Shown here one piece after another: positions 1-8,183 of a stretch of DNA of 21,845 bases; position 1 is the stretch's first letter; each line of letters opens with the position of its first letter. The notes below the pieces were generated by a model. The model searched no databases and was not told the DNA's origin. It saw only the letters and a list, made by a program, of their open reading frames with translations. This DNA is from Firmicutes bacterium UBA5389. GTDB lineage: Bacteria; Bacillota; DTU025. The stretch covers positions 1 through 21,845 of the forward strand of contig DHON01000031.1 of NCBI GenBank assembly GCA_002409965.1, read 5' to 3'. Made by a program: the position numbers and the translations under genes.

Positions 1-583
1 CAACCTGCGGCTTTTCCTGCAGGTTCCAAGAAAAACCTGCGGGAAAACCCGCAGGTACCGAGTAAATTCCAGGCGTCAGCCTCGCTAATGCCCGCGTTGC
101 TTTGACCCTCGGTGAGTCTTCACGTGCCGATGCGAGCATCGAGACGTCCGGTGCGACGAAAACGCGTCGATAATCTCGACACCGGAATTCTCCCATTGGC
201 CCGGGAGTCCATCTCCGCGTGTTTCCTGCATGCCGCGCGGCATCCACGCGGACCCGCAATGGCCGCATCGTCAGGCCGAGCAAGTCTCCAGAGCCAAGCG
301 CTCACTGCCAGGCTGCTTGTCTGCAGTATGCATCAGACTCCATGGCACGACATCGATGCTCTCCAGTTCAACGGCAACCGGTGGGCGTTTAGGATGATCT
401 AGCCCTTACGCTGAGCTCTCTACGCTCAGCTCTCTCCATGGATGTGGGTAATGCATAGTGCTAAGTAGACGCCTGTTAGGCGTTTGGATGACCTGCAGAA
501 GTTCGCTGACATGATGCTGAACCCGGCGGGACGGTGAAGGGGTGCGGCACAGGTATGGACGGCAGGTCGAGATCGTGCACGGA
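1..583. other. Non-coding stretch downstream of the export operon
   Basis: I see no convincing gene here. The open frames at 112-402 (plus) and 406-609 (minus) have no ribosome binding site, no recognisable domain, and Arg/Ser/His-rich composition typical of shadow frames in GC-rich DNA. The stretch holds two tandem hairpins at its left edge (annotated separately) and a short imperfect hairpin at 410-430 (GCTGAGC, 7-nt loop, GCTCAGC) that lacks a T-run on either strand. It may be the 3' untranslated region of the minus-strand operon. Confidence 0.6.
2..56 (-). terminator. Two tandem hairpins, possible minus-strand terminator
   Basis: Two adjacent hairpins share the core ACCTGC/GCAGGT. The first, at 2-25, pairs AACCTGC with GCAGGTT and extends through a G-T and a G-C pair. 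The second, at 35-56, is a perfect 9-bp stem (ACCTGCGGG, AAAA loop, CCCGCAGGT). Read on the minus strand, the second stem is followed by TTTTCTTGG, a short U-tract as in an intrinsic terminator. It could end the minus-strand export operon, but it lies about 530 bp past the last stop codon, so it could equally belong to a gene outside the window. Confidence 0.5.
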
Positions 584-2080
584 TCACATCTGACCATGCC
601 GTTCCCCATCGGCGGTTTCGACTACGCGATATCTGTCGGGACCATGCACCATTTCACCCGCGATGTGAAACGCAAGCTGTGACTCGCTACAGCCAATCGC
701 CGCCCGCAGCTTGGGCTGGGCGATGAAGCATGCGGCCACGGCAGAGGCCAGGTCGGACTGAGCCTTGCGCACCGTCTCGATAGCCTCGGACACCTCTGCG
801 TACGACACAGCCCCCATGCGACATTGCTCTTCCTTGACCTTCAACATCGCCGCGGCTATCTCCGCCGCCGACTGCGCCAGCCCAACTGCCGTTTCAGCAT
901 CGCGGAGGCTGTAATAGGCCTCGACGACTTCGAGGACTATTGAGTTACTCGTTCGTTCTTCATCTGCCCTGGCCTGTTCCACCAGATCCTGTGCGGACTT
1001 GACGGCAATGTCGGCGCCATAGTTCGGGGTGAGCGGAGCCGACACCTCAAGCCCCACGCTCCACTTTCCGCCCGACGATACTTGAGCTTGCAGCGATGCG
1101 CCCGGACGCTTCGCCGCAATCGCCCGTTCCAGGGCTTTCTCCGCGTCGCTCACATCCTGCTGCGCCATGGCGATCTCAGGCCTTGAAGCGAGCGCCGCCT
1201 GCACGCACGCGTCCAGGTCCATCTCAGCCGGCCATACTACATGCTCTCCCGCCGGGGCGACATGCACTGTCGCTCTCAATTCGGCGCCTATGGCATGGTT
1301 CAGGTTCATGCAAGCTACAGCCAACCCATGCTGCGCGGATTCAAGCGTAGCATGGGCTCTGGAGATGCCGGCTCTGGCGTCCAGCACATCAAGATCCCCT
1401 GCGTTGCCCACAGCGTGCCTGGACTCCACAAAACCCGCGTGTTCCTGAATGCGGGCAAGTGCCTGATCCGCAGCGACTACCCTGTCCTGCGCCCCAAGGA
1501 CACTGAAGTACGCAACCTGAGCCGAGGTCTGCGCCTGACGTATGACCTCTTTGAGACGTGATTGAGCCTTCCATACTTGAGACTCGGCGGCCCGAACCGA
1601 GTTCGTGGTTTCCTTCTCGGGGCCCAGAATAGGCATGGACAAGCTTGCGCCCCAATCGCCCTTTCCCTCCGGCCCTCGCTCCAGCAAGTGCAGAGACATG
1701 CCGGCGGACAGCGACAGATGGCCGCTTCCGAGCGGAATTTGCAGCGGGATTCGCATCTGCCCGCCCAGGCTGCTCATGACCGGGCCCCCGGATTCAGCGC
1801 GAATGGGCTCGACGCGCAACACCACAGACGGTCGTTGTTCCGCCATGGCAGCCTGCAACTGGAGGCGCGCAAGCTCCACAGCGCGCCTGGCTGCGGCAAC
1901 TGCTGGAGAACAGGATTCGGCCAGTCGCATGGCGTCTTCCATCGTCAGCTGTGCCGGCGGCGCTGGCTGCGGTACCTCAGGGACGCCGTAGCAGACGTAG
2001 CAGCAGGTCACTACTAGCGTCATTGCTGCCAAGCATGCCAAGCATCCCGCGGCAGGGGCGCACAGAAGACTCCTGTTCAT
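584..2080 (-). CDS. TolC-family outer membrane efflux protein
   Basis: This 498-residue protein is a predicted outer-membrane channel subunit of a tripartite exporter. Residues 1-32 form a hydrophobic N-terminal signal or anchor with several Cys, but without a good lipobox. Two TolC-type repeats follow, starting near residue 46 (LTMEDAMRLAE) and residue 287 (MDLDACVQAALASRPEI). Both contain long Ala/Glu/Gln-rich helices of coiled-coil type. The beta-strand insertions that build the outer-membrane barrel can be seen at about 84-153 (alternating polar/hydrophobic, e.g. GHLSLSAGMSLHLL) and 327-350 (ASLQAQV, WSVGLEVSAPL). Total length is within the family's usual range. The ATG start overlaps the stop of the upstream gene by 4 nt and has a GGTGAG-type ribosome binding site. 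It is the last gene of the operon. The family call is firm; outer-membrane location is inferred. Confidence 0.85.
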   Translation of the reverse strand: MNRSLLCAPAAGCLACLAAMTLVVTCCYVCYGVPEVPQPAPPAQLTMEDAMRLAESCSPAVAAARRAVELARLQLQAAMAEQRPSVVLRVEPIRAESGGPVMSSLGGQMRIPLQIPLGSGHLSLSAGMSLHLLERGPEGKGDWGASLSMPILGPEKETTNSVRAAESQVWKAQSRLKEVIRQAQTSAQVAYFSVLGAQDRVVAADQALARIQEHAGFVESRHAVGNAGDLDVLDARAGISRAHATLESAQHGLAVACMNLNHAIGAELRATVHVAPAGEHVVWPAEMDLDACVQAALASRPEIAMAQQDVSDAEKALERAIAAKRPGASLQAQVSSGGKWSVGLEVSAPLTPNYGADIAVKSAQDLVEQARADEERTSNSIVLEVVEAYYSLRDAETAVGLAQSAAEIAAAMLKVKEEQCRMGAVSYAEVSEAIETVRKAQSDLASAVAACFIAQPKLRAAIGCSESQLAFHIAGEMVHGPDRYRVVETADGERHGQM

Positions 2081-3231
2081 GCGGGCTCACCGGGCTGGGC
2101 ATCCTCTGCCGGGTAGTCTGTCCACGCGTCGAACTGCAGGCGGGCGATGTTGTAGTTCATCACCGCCTGAAGCTCGGCCAGTTTTGCTTGGGTGAGGCTG
2201 AGCTGCGCGCCCAGCAGCGAGTTGGCGATTTCCATGCCGTGCTCGTACCGGAGCTTCATTATCCTGTAGCTCTCTTCCGTCTCCTTGGCAGATGCGGACG
2301 CGATTGAGATCGCTCTGCGCGATTCCTCCAATGACAGGTACATTCGCCTGACCTCGACCCGCACTTCCCGCTCGGCCTTGGCCGCGGCCAGTTTGGCCTG
2401 GTCCAGCGCGTTGCCGAGCTGCTGCCGGGTGAGCTCGGGGGTGTATTCGTTGTCGGCGAATCCCACTTCGAGCTGGGCAATCTCCAGTGCCTCACGGGCT
2501 TTCACAATCTCCGGCCGGCTCGCAAGAGAGCGGGCGACCGCGGCCTCGTAGTCCGCCTCTCCGGCAATGGGCTGAGCGGAATCTACGGCCACAACGGGCA
2601 CGCCGAGGTCAATGCCGAGCGTCTGCTTCAGAGCGAGCTGGGCCAGTTCGAGCTGGTTCCCGGCGGAGATGGTCTCCGCCATCGCGCGCTCTGCGGCGAT
2701 CTCGGCCGACATTACATCCATCTTGCTGGCCAAACCCGCATCGGACTTCAGGCGCACGATTCGGAGGCTCTCTTGCGTCTGCGCCTCTGACTTGCGGATT
2801 ATCTCCATGCGTTCCTGGGCCGTGACCAGGTTGTAGTAGGCCTTGTCGACCTCCAGCATCAGCGACTGCTCCTTGGCGACCAGGGCTCGGGCGGCGTCTT
2901 TTCTGGCGCCCGCTGCGCGTTTGGACGCGATTACAGATGGCCTCAATAGGGCGTCTGCTTCCGCCATCTTGAACTGGATCTCCGATGCCGCAAACTCCAG
3001 CTTCGCGATGGCGTAGTCGTAGTTGTGGTCCATCGCGCGGCTGCGGGCTTCGTCCAGCGTAAGCTGCACAGGTTCGTCATGAGCGGCGCATCGTGCGCCT
3101 CTGGGCGCCCAAGGCAGTAACGTTATCAGAGCAACGCCGACTACAGCCAGAGCCAAGGCGATTCGCGGGCGCCGGCTGCGGGCGGCTGCGCCTCCGACCA
3201 GCCTAGAGTCGAACACTCTTCTGAGCACCAT
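2077..3231 (-). CDS. TolC-like protein lacking barrel insertions
   Basis: This TolC-family protein has 384 residues when read from the ATG at 3231, which has a strong GGGAGGGAG ribosome binding site 6-7 nt upstream. A GTG at 3279, overlapping the ATPase stop, is a weaker alternative start. Residues 23-50 look like a signal peptide with a possible cleavage site near ARCAA. Both helical repeats are present (about 56-216 and 226-375), with the family-typical segments LTLDEARSRA, YYNLVTAQERM and RSLASRPEIVKARE. However, where a TolC protein carries beta-strands between its first and second long helices, this one has only a short charged linker in repeat 1 (about 96-120) and almost nothing in repeat 2 (about 259-275). 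That leaves an all-helical periplasmic hairpin bundle. It may partner the barrel-bearing TolC next door or act as a periplasmic adaptor. The stop overlaps the next gene by 4 nt. Confidence 0.82.
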   Translation of the reverse strand: MVLRRVFDSRLVGGAAARSRRPRIALALAVVGVALITLLPWAPRGARCAAHDEPVQLTLDEARSRAMDHNYDYAIAKLEFAASEIQFKMAEADALLRPSVIASKRAAGARKDAARALVAKEQSLMLEVDKAYYNLVTAQERMEIIRKSEAQTQESLRIVRLKSDAGLASKMDVMSAEIAAERAMAETISAGNQLELAQLALKQTLGIDLGVPVVAVDSAQPIAGEADYEAAVARSLASRPEIVKAREALEIAQLEVGFADNEYTPELTRQQLGNALDQAKLAAAKAEREVRVEVRRMYLSLEESRRAISIASASAKETEESYRIMKLRYEHGMEIANSLLGAQLSLTQAKLAELQAVMNYNIARLQFDAWTDYPAEDAQPGEPA

Positions 3232-3275
3232 TGTCAACTCCCTCCCAACAAGGTCTTGATGCTTGACGACTCGCG

Positions 3276-4016
3276 TCACGCCTCCGCTTCGGCCGGTGTT
3301 GCCGCCGATGTCGCCGGTGCTGCGACTCGCCGGTCGGAGTCTATCTGCCCATCGCGCATGGTTATGACTCTGCTTGCCCGGGCGGCAACTTTCTCGTCAT
3401 GGGTAACCATCACGATGGTGACGCTTCGTTCGTTTAGCCCTTCCAGGATGTCCAGTATCTCTTGGCCCTGCTTTGTCGCCAGGTTTCCAGTGGGTTCGTC
3501 GGCGAATATCGCGTCTGGGTCGTTGGCCAGGGCCCTTGCGATGGCCACTCGCTGTTGCTCTCCCCCTGACAGCTGGCTTGGAAGGTGCCGGAGCCTGTGA
3601 CCCATTCCCAGCGAGTCCAGAAGTTCCGCGCCTCGCCTTGCGCGTTCCGCCGGCGCGACGCGGGCGTATGTCATTGGCATCATCACGTTCTCGATCGCCG
3701 TGAGTTCGGGGAAGAGATTGTAGCTCTGGAAGACGAACCCGAAGTGCCGGCATCTGATTCTGGCCAGTTCCGCATCGGGCAGACGGGTCACCTCCACTCC
3801 TTCGAGTAGGTACTTGCCGGATGTGGCTACGTCCAGGCCGCCCACGATATTCAGAAGAGTGGATTTCCCTGACCCCGATGGCCCCATGACCGCCGCGTAT
3901 TCCCCGCGCGCGATGCGAAGCGACACGCCGCTTAAGGCCGCGACCTTCACATCGCCCATCATGTACACCTTCGATATGTCGTCAAGCTCTATGAAAGCCT
4001 GTTCACTATCGTTCAT
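3276..4016 (-). CDS. MacB/LolD-type ABC transporter ATPase
   Basis: This 246-residue cytoplasmic ATPase powers the exporter. All nucleotide-binding motifs are intact: Walker A GPSGSGKS (45-52), Q-loop Q97 (FQSYNLFPELTAIENV), signature LSGGE (149-153), Walker B AIFADEP (169-175) and switch H206 (MVTHD). The sequence around the Q-loop and the DEPTGNLA segment are typical of the MacB/LolD/FtsE group, whose members act mechanically on periplasmic partners through FtsX-type permeases. The short C-terminal tail is Ala/Glu-rich. The ATG overlaps the stop of the membrane-fusion gene by 4 nt, so the two are translationally coupled. The permease domains are encoded separately, two genes upstream, as in YknY/YknZ-type systems and unlike fused MacB. 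The substrate cannot be read from the sequence. Confidence 0.95.
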   Translation of the reverse strand: MNDSEQAFIELDDISKVYMMGDVKVAALSGVSLRIARGEYAAVMGPSGSGKSTLLNIVGGLDVATSGKYLLEGVEVTRLPDAELARIRCRHFGFVFQSYNLFPELTAIENVMMPMTYARVAPAERARRGAELLDSLGMGHRLRHLPSQLSGGEQQRVAIARALANDPDAIFADEPTGNLATKQGQEILDILEGLNERSVTIVMVTHDEKVAARASRVITMRDGQIDSDRRVAAPATSAATPAEAEA

Positions 4017-5362
4017 CGAGCTTCGCGCCCTCCCTCCGGCACAACCTTGATCTTCCGCCTGTCCTTGAACTCCTCGTATGAGGATGTGATCACGCGCTCT
4101 CCCGGCGACAGGCCGTCCACGACTTCGATCAGGTTTCCGAACACGCTTCCGAACCGCACATCGCGCTGAACGGCGCTGGATCCTTCGATTACATAGACGA
4201 ACATCTCGCGACTGCTGCCCAGGTAGGGGCCGCGGGGCAACGACTGAACGCCTGTGCGCTTTCGGACCTGGATTTCCACGAACGCTGCGCTGTTGGGCGG
4301 GACGTCCGCCGGCTGAGAGTCGAAATCGATGGTCACCTCGACGGTGGCGCTTTGACCACTTGCCTCGGCCTTGGGAGCTACGTTTCGCACTGTCCCCGTT
4401 GCCCGTTTGCCCCCCAGGTTGATGGAGACTGGTTGGCCCACTGTCACCAGACGCACGTCGGTTGAGGGCACTTTCGCCTTGACAACCAGGCTGCCCGTGT
4501 CGGCCACCTGGGCCACGTTCCCTCCTTGACTTGCAGTAGCGCCTGGAACAACGCCGAGCTCCAGCACCTTGCCTCGGATGGGCGAACGCACCACCAGACG
4601 GGAGATAGCGTCCTCGGCGGCACGCAACGCATCTTTGGCCACGTTCACCTGCCTTGCGGCTGTATCAACAGAGAGCGCGTTCGACCTGACTGCGGCATCC
4701 AGCTCTGACTGCTTGGCCTCGAGCGACATGCGAGCCTGGCTTTCGGCGCTGCGCGCCTCATCCACCTGGCTCCGGGGAACCGCGCCGGCCTCAAACAGCT
4801 CCTCCAGATCGCCGCGGCGGGCTGCGGCATCGACGACCGCCTGTTCGGAGGCGACGATCTCTCGCCCGAGCCGCTCCTCCAGCTGAACAGAGTCGAGTTT
4901 CGCCTTGGCCAGGGCGTCTTCGGCTGCGAGCACTTGCCGTCTGGCTTCTTCGCGGTGGGCGACGAGTTCCGGAGATTGAAGGACGCAGATCGGGTCTCCA
5001 ACCTTCACCTCGTCGCCTGGAGCTACGTTGAGCTGGGCGACCGCGCCCGAGACAGCGGCGCGCACGTCTACCGTGTTCACCGGGGCCACAGTTCCCGGAG
5101 CGGTTACCGAGTCAATGAAATCAGCTGAACGGACTTCGGCAAAGGTGTAGTTGGAGAGGGTATACGGTTTCTCCCCCGGGCTGAGCAAGCGGACAGCCAG
5201 GACCGCCGCGCCGACCAGGACAGCCAGGACGAATATGAGCATGCCTATATCGCGGCGCGTCCGGCTCGATGAGGTCCGAGCCGGACCAGTGACTATCGGT
5301 CGATACTTCACGCCCTCCCTGCCGGCGTCTGAGTTTTCTGTGTCCGGCGAGTTCGACGTCAT
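4013..5362 (-). CDS. Membrane fusion protein (HlyD/MacA-like)
   Basis: This 449-residue periplasmic adaptor would link the inner-membrane ABC permeases to the TolC-type channel. A basic cytoplasmic N-terminus (1-38) is followed by one transmembrane helix (about 39-60, GMLIFVLAVLVGAAVLAVRLL). The first half of a lipoyl/barrel-sandwich domain (about 92-130, VRAAVSGAVAQLNVAPGDEV) leads to a long Ala/Glu-rich helical hairpin (about 135-245). The second lipoyl half follows (VVRSPIRGKVLELGVVPG), then beta-barrel and membrane-proximal domains ending near SPGERVITSS. The ATG start has a GGGAGGG ribosome binding site and lies 54 nt after the upstream permease gene. The long hairpin is what would dock tip-to-tip with TolC helices. 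The family call is firm; pairing with the neighbouring TolC proteins is inferred from the operon. Confidence 0.93.
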   Translation of the reverse strand: MTSNSPDTENSDAGREGVKYRPIVTGPARTSSSRTRRDIGMLIFVLAVLVGAAVLAVRLLSPGEKPYTLSNYTFAEVRSADFIDSVTAPGTVAPVNTVDVRAAVSGAVAQLNVAPGDEVKVGDPICVLQSPELVAHREEARRQVLAAEDALAKAKLDSVQLEERLGREIVASEQAVVDAAARRGDLEELFEAGAVPRSQVDEARSAESQARMSLEAKQSELDAAVRSNALSVDTAARQVNVAKDALRAAEDAISRLVVRSPIRGKVLELGVVPGATASQGGNVAQVADTGSLVVKAKVPSTDVRLVTVGQPVSINLGGKRATGTVRNVAPKAEASGQSATVEVTIDFDSQPADVPPNSAAFVEIQVRKRTGVQSLPRGPYLGSSREMFVYVIEGSSAVQRDVRFGSVFGNLIEVVDGLSPGERVITSSYEEFKDRRKIKVVPEGGREAR

Positions 5363-5416
5363 TGCAATCCCTCCCTGGCCCGTTCATCCCCGGCCTGTCC
5401 TCAGTCTACCCTCGGC

Positions 5417-6832
5417 TTAGAGTTCGCGGATTATCTCGGCGGGCTGAACCTTCGTCGCCTGGGCCGCAGGCATCGCCCCGAACACTGCGCCGATCGCGGC
5501 GGCGACGACGATTCCTGCGACGATGGCCCAGCCTGCAGGTGTGGCACTGACCTTCAGAATCTCTCCCGGCCCCATTCTCGAAAACACTGAGCGCATGAAG
5601 TATGGATAAAGGAGAAACGACAGCAGTCCCCCGAATGCGCCCCCTACCGCCGCCAGAGCGGCCGAGTCCGCGGCGAACTGGCACATGACAGAGCGGCGGG
5701 ACGCGCCGAGGACGCGCCTTAGGCCGATCTCCCGGGCGCGTTCGGCGATGTTGATCAGCATTACGCTCTGGATTCCCAGCGCGCTGACGATGACCGCTAC
5801 AAGAGTCGCGCCTCCCAAAAGCATCATCGTCATGGTCATGGACGAGCCGACCATCTCGTCCACATCTTTGGATGACTCGAATATCACTGAGGCGCCGCCT
5901 CCGGCGCTCGCGCCTGAATCATCCGCGGCGTCCGGGTCGTCGTCGGCGTCCATATCGGCAGATCCACCGGCTCCGCCGCCGAGGAATACGCCTCCGCCGC
6001 TACTTGATGCATCGGGACTGGGTCGACTCGATACCATGGCGGCCACGCGGTCGCGCACGGCAGCGGCTTTGCCGGGAACCGCCTTGATCATCAGGGTGCC
6101 ATATGGGTACGCGCCAATCGCGCGCGCCCAGCCTGACGAAGCGTCTTGGATGCGGTTGGGGTCAGCCGTCGCCGGCCACACAATGGAGGCGCCGCGCCGT
6201 CTCCACCCGCCCGCCGGGTCCCCTGCGCGGGTGTCGTATACGCCTATGACCCGATACTCGGCGGGCGAGATAGGCAGGCCCGCGTCCTGGCCGCCGGCTG
6301 TCATCGCGCGCACCATGTCGGAAAGAAGTCCGAGTGTTCTGCCTACGTAAGGGCGGTCGCCGAAAAGGATCCGGCCGAGGACCTCCGAGATGACTACCAC
6401 CCGGGCGCCCGCTTCCATATCCGCTGCGGTTATGAAATCCCCGTCAGTCATGTTCAAGTCGCCCGCCAGCCGGTAGCCCGGACCAACGGCTGCGCCCGCG
6501 GAGAGCTGGTACAGTGTTCCGTCTACTTCAGCCTGGACTCCCCACGAATCCATGTATGGGGTGACTGCCTCCACCAGGGAGGTCTCAGCGGCCAGCTCGA
6601 CAATGTCATTGTCGTCGAAGATTTCGTACATGGTTCGCATATATCCGTCTCGCTCGCGCGTCTCCGTTCCGCCCATGGCGATCACTATGTCTTCTGTGGA
6701 AGACTTGAACCGGCCCACCGCCGCCGACACGTTCATCCTGTAGCTTGCCACCGATACCATGCAGGCCACGGCCAGAGCTACCTGAAGGACTGTAAGGAAA
6801 GACTGCATTGGGCGTCGACGCATGTTCATCAT
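5417..6832 (-). CDS. MacB-type FtsX-domain ABC permease (first of two)
   Basis: This 471-residue permease has MacB topology. TM1 lies near residues 9-30, followed by a large extracytoplasmic domain (about 31-330) and three C-terminal helices (about 335-362, 387-412, 432-457). The FtsX signature AREIGLRRVLGASRRSV and the C-terminal PAAQATKVQPAEIIREL are clear. The protein lacks an ATPase domain and would use the separate ATPase downstream. An unusual Gly/Ser/Asp-rich low-complexity stretch at about residues 277-320 (contains DMDADDDPDAADDSG) sits in the extracytoplasmic domain just before TM2. The start codon is one of two adjacent ATGs at 6832/6829, 4 nt after the stop of the other permease gene. 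It probably forms a heterodimer with that permease. Confidence 0.9.
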   Translation of the reverse strand: MMNMRRRPMQSFLTVLQVALAVACMVSVASYRMNVSAAVGRFKSSTEDIVIAMGGTETRERDGYMRTMYEIFDDNDIVELAAETSLVEAVTPYMDSWGVQAEVDGTLYQLSAGAAVGPGYRLAGDLNMTDGDFITAADMEAGARVVVISEVLGRILFGDRPYVGRTLGLLSDMVRAMTAGGQDAGLPISPAEYRVIGVYDTRAGDPAGGWRRRGASIVWPATADPNRIQDASSGWARAIGAYPYGTLMIKAVPGKAAAVRDRVAAMVSSRPSPDASSSGGGVFLGGGAGGSADMDADDDPDAADDSGASAGGGASVIFESSKDVDEMVGSSMTMTMMLLGGATLVAVIVSALGIQSVMLINIAERAREIGLRRVLGASRRSVMCQFAADSAALAAVGGAFGGLLSFLLYPYFMRSVFSRMGPGEILKVSATPAGWAIVAGIVVAAAIGAVFGAMPAAQATKVQPAEIIREL

Positions 6833-6836
6833 CGGG

Positions 6837-8183
6837 CTAATCCCCCCTCAGAGCGTCTGCCGGGACCACGCGGGCGGCAAGATACGCAGGATAGAGGCCG
6901 AAAAGAACACTGGCTGCGATGCAGGAGGCGGCTCCCGCCAAAACCCCGGCGAGCCCGAGTGATACGGTTGTTCCCTGGGTGATGCGGGACATCAGTTTGG
7001 CCAGGCCGAACGAAAGCGGTAGGCCCAACATACCCCCGCATACCCCCAGGACCAGCGATTCTGCAAGGGTCTCCCGGAATACATCGCGTTGGCCTGCGCC
7101 CAGGGCAGCTGAGATGCCGATGGCTCGCGTTCGGCGCAACACCCTTGCAAGCATCAGGTTGAGGACGTTGATAGATGCAATGACCAGCCCCGCTGACGCC
7201 AGAACCAGGATTCCAGCCGCAAGACTACGTAGTTCCTTCATACTCTCCTTCATATAGTCCATTACGGAGGAAACCCGGAGGCGTTCTTGGTATTCTGCCT
7301 CGACTACCTGTCTTATCTGATCAATGGCCTGCGCCGCGCCTCTCGACGAGAGCGAAGCGGCGTGGATCTCGTCAACGCGGGGATTTGGACCGTCCATTCC
7401 GGGAGCTGAGGTTATCGGAACGTAGGCGCCGCCATCGGCGGAGAAATCGGGTGAGCTCGGGTCATCATCCTCTGTGCCCCCCTGCATCTCGGTCAGGAAT
7501 GAGGATCTTACAGGCTCCATGACTCCGATCACTGTATAGACTGGACCTGCAGGAGACAGCTCCAGTTCGCCTGTGGGGCCCGTGTGCCATTCGTCTTGCC
7601 AGACCAGCTTGCCGCCTAGAGCCGGCTCATCGCCAAACAGACGCGACGCAAGCCTGCTGCCCAGCACTATGCAGCGGTTGCCGGAGGCCACATCGGAGCC
7701 GGAAAAACCCATACCCTCCCTGAACTCGGCGCCATACGCCAGGAATATGTCTTCAGTGGCGGCGATTACCTGGACCAGCCTAGATGCACCGTCTGCTGCA
7801 GACGCCTGGCTCTGCAGCGTCATCTGTGTGAAGGAGTCATTATATGCATAGACCTTAACATCAGGAGAAACCCTCGACTTGATGCGCTCTACATCGTTGA
7901 GCGTCAGAGAATAAGGGGGGCCATCGGTCCGAGTGACAGCAACCGCAGGTACATCAGCTGAGAAGCCGACACTCCTCCGACCGGATTCGGGGCGGATAGT
8001 GATCTCCCTGGCTTCCAGGCTTTCGGCGAACGCGCGGTTCCGCGCTCCCACTGTGCCGATAAGGCCCGCGAAAGCCGCTACCACTGCGACTCCCAGTGCG
8101 ATGCCGAGCACAATGAGAATGGACTCCAACGGCCGCGCGCGGCACCGGCGCACAGCCGTGGAAACAAGATCAGTGAACCTCAC
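6837..8183 (-). CDS. MacB-type FtsX-domain ABC permease (second of two)
   Basis: This 448-residue permease is the first gene of the minus-strand export operon. TM1 lies near residues 20-44 (ILIVLGIALGVAVVAAFAG). It is followed by a large extracytoplasmic domain containing the MacB-typical segment NRCIVLGSRLASRLFGDEP, then TM2-TM4 at about 318-342, 366-391 and 405-435. The FtsX-core motif reads TRAIGISAALGAGQRDVFRETLAES, and the C-terminus PAYLAARVVPADALRGD is typical of the family. The start is GTG at 8183, preceded by GGGGGTGG. It differs markedly in sequence from the second permease, so the pair is likely an obligate heterodimer rather than a recent duplication. A short acidic patch (TEDDDPSSPDFSADGG) echoes the Asp-rich insert of its partner. 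Confidence 0.9.
   Translation of the reverse strand: MRFTDLVSTAVRRCRARPLESILIVLGIALGVAVVAAFAGLIGTVGARNRAFAESLEAREITIRPESGRRSVGFSADVPAVAVTRTDGPPYSLTLNDVERIKSRVSPDVKVYAYNDSFTQMTLQSQASAADGASRLVQVIAATEDIFLAYGAEFREGMGFSGSDVASGNRCIVLGSRLASRLFGDEPALGGKLVWQDEWHTGPTGELELSPAGPVYTVIGVMEPVRSSFLTEMQGGTEDDDPSSPDFSADGGAYVPITSAPGMDGPNPRVDEIHAASLSSRGAAQAIDQIRQVVEAEYQERLRVSSVMDYMKESMKELRSLAAGILVLASAGLVIASINVLNLMLARVLRRTRAIGISAALGAGQRDVFRETLAESLVLGVCGGMLGLPLSFGLAKLMSRITQGTTVSLGLAGVLAGAASCIAASVLFGLYPAYLAARVVPADALRGD

Noticed and set aside
112..402. Plus-strand 96-codon open frame
   Set aside because: No ribosome binding site, Arg/Ser-rich shadow composition and no recognisable domain.
406..609. Minus-strand 67-codon frame downstream of the TolC gene
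   Set aside because: Overlaps the end of the TolC gene in another frame, low-complexity Cys/Pro/Ser/Arg composition, no ribosome binding site.
5685..6350. Plus-strand 221-codon frame opposite the FtsX permease
   Set aside because: It is antisense to a permease with clear FtsX motifs; its Ser/Pro/Ala runs mirror the Asp/Gly-rich insert.
6146..6982. Plus-strand 278-codon frame spanning the junction of the two permease genes
   Set aside because: Antisense to both permeases, His/Arg-rich, no family signal.
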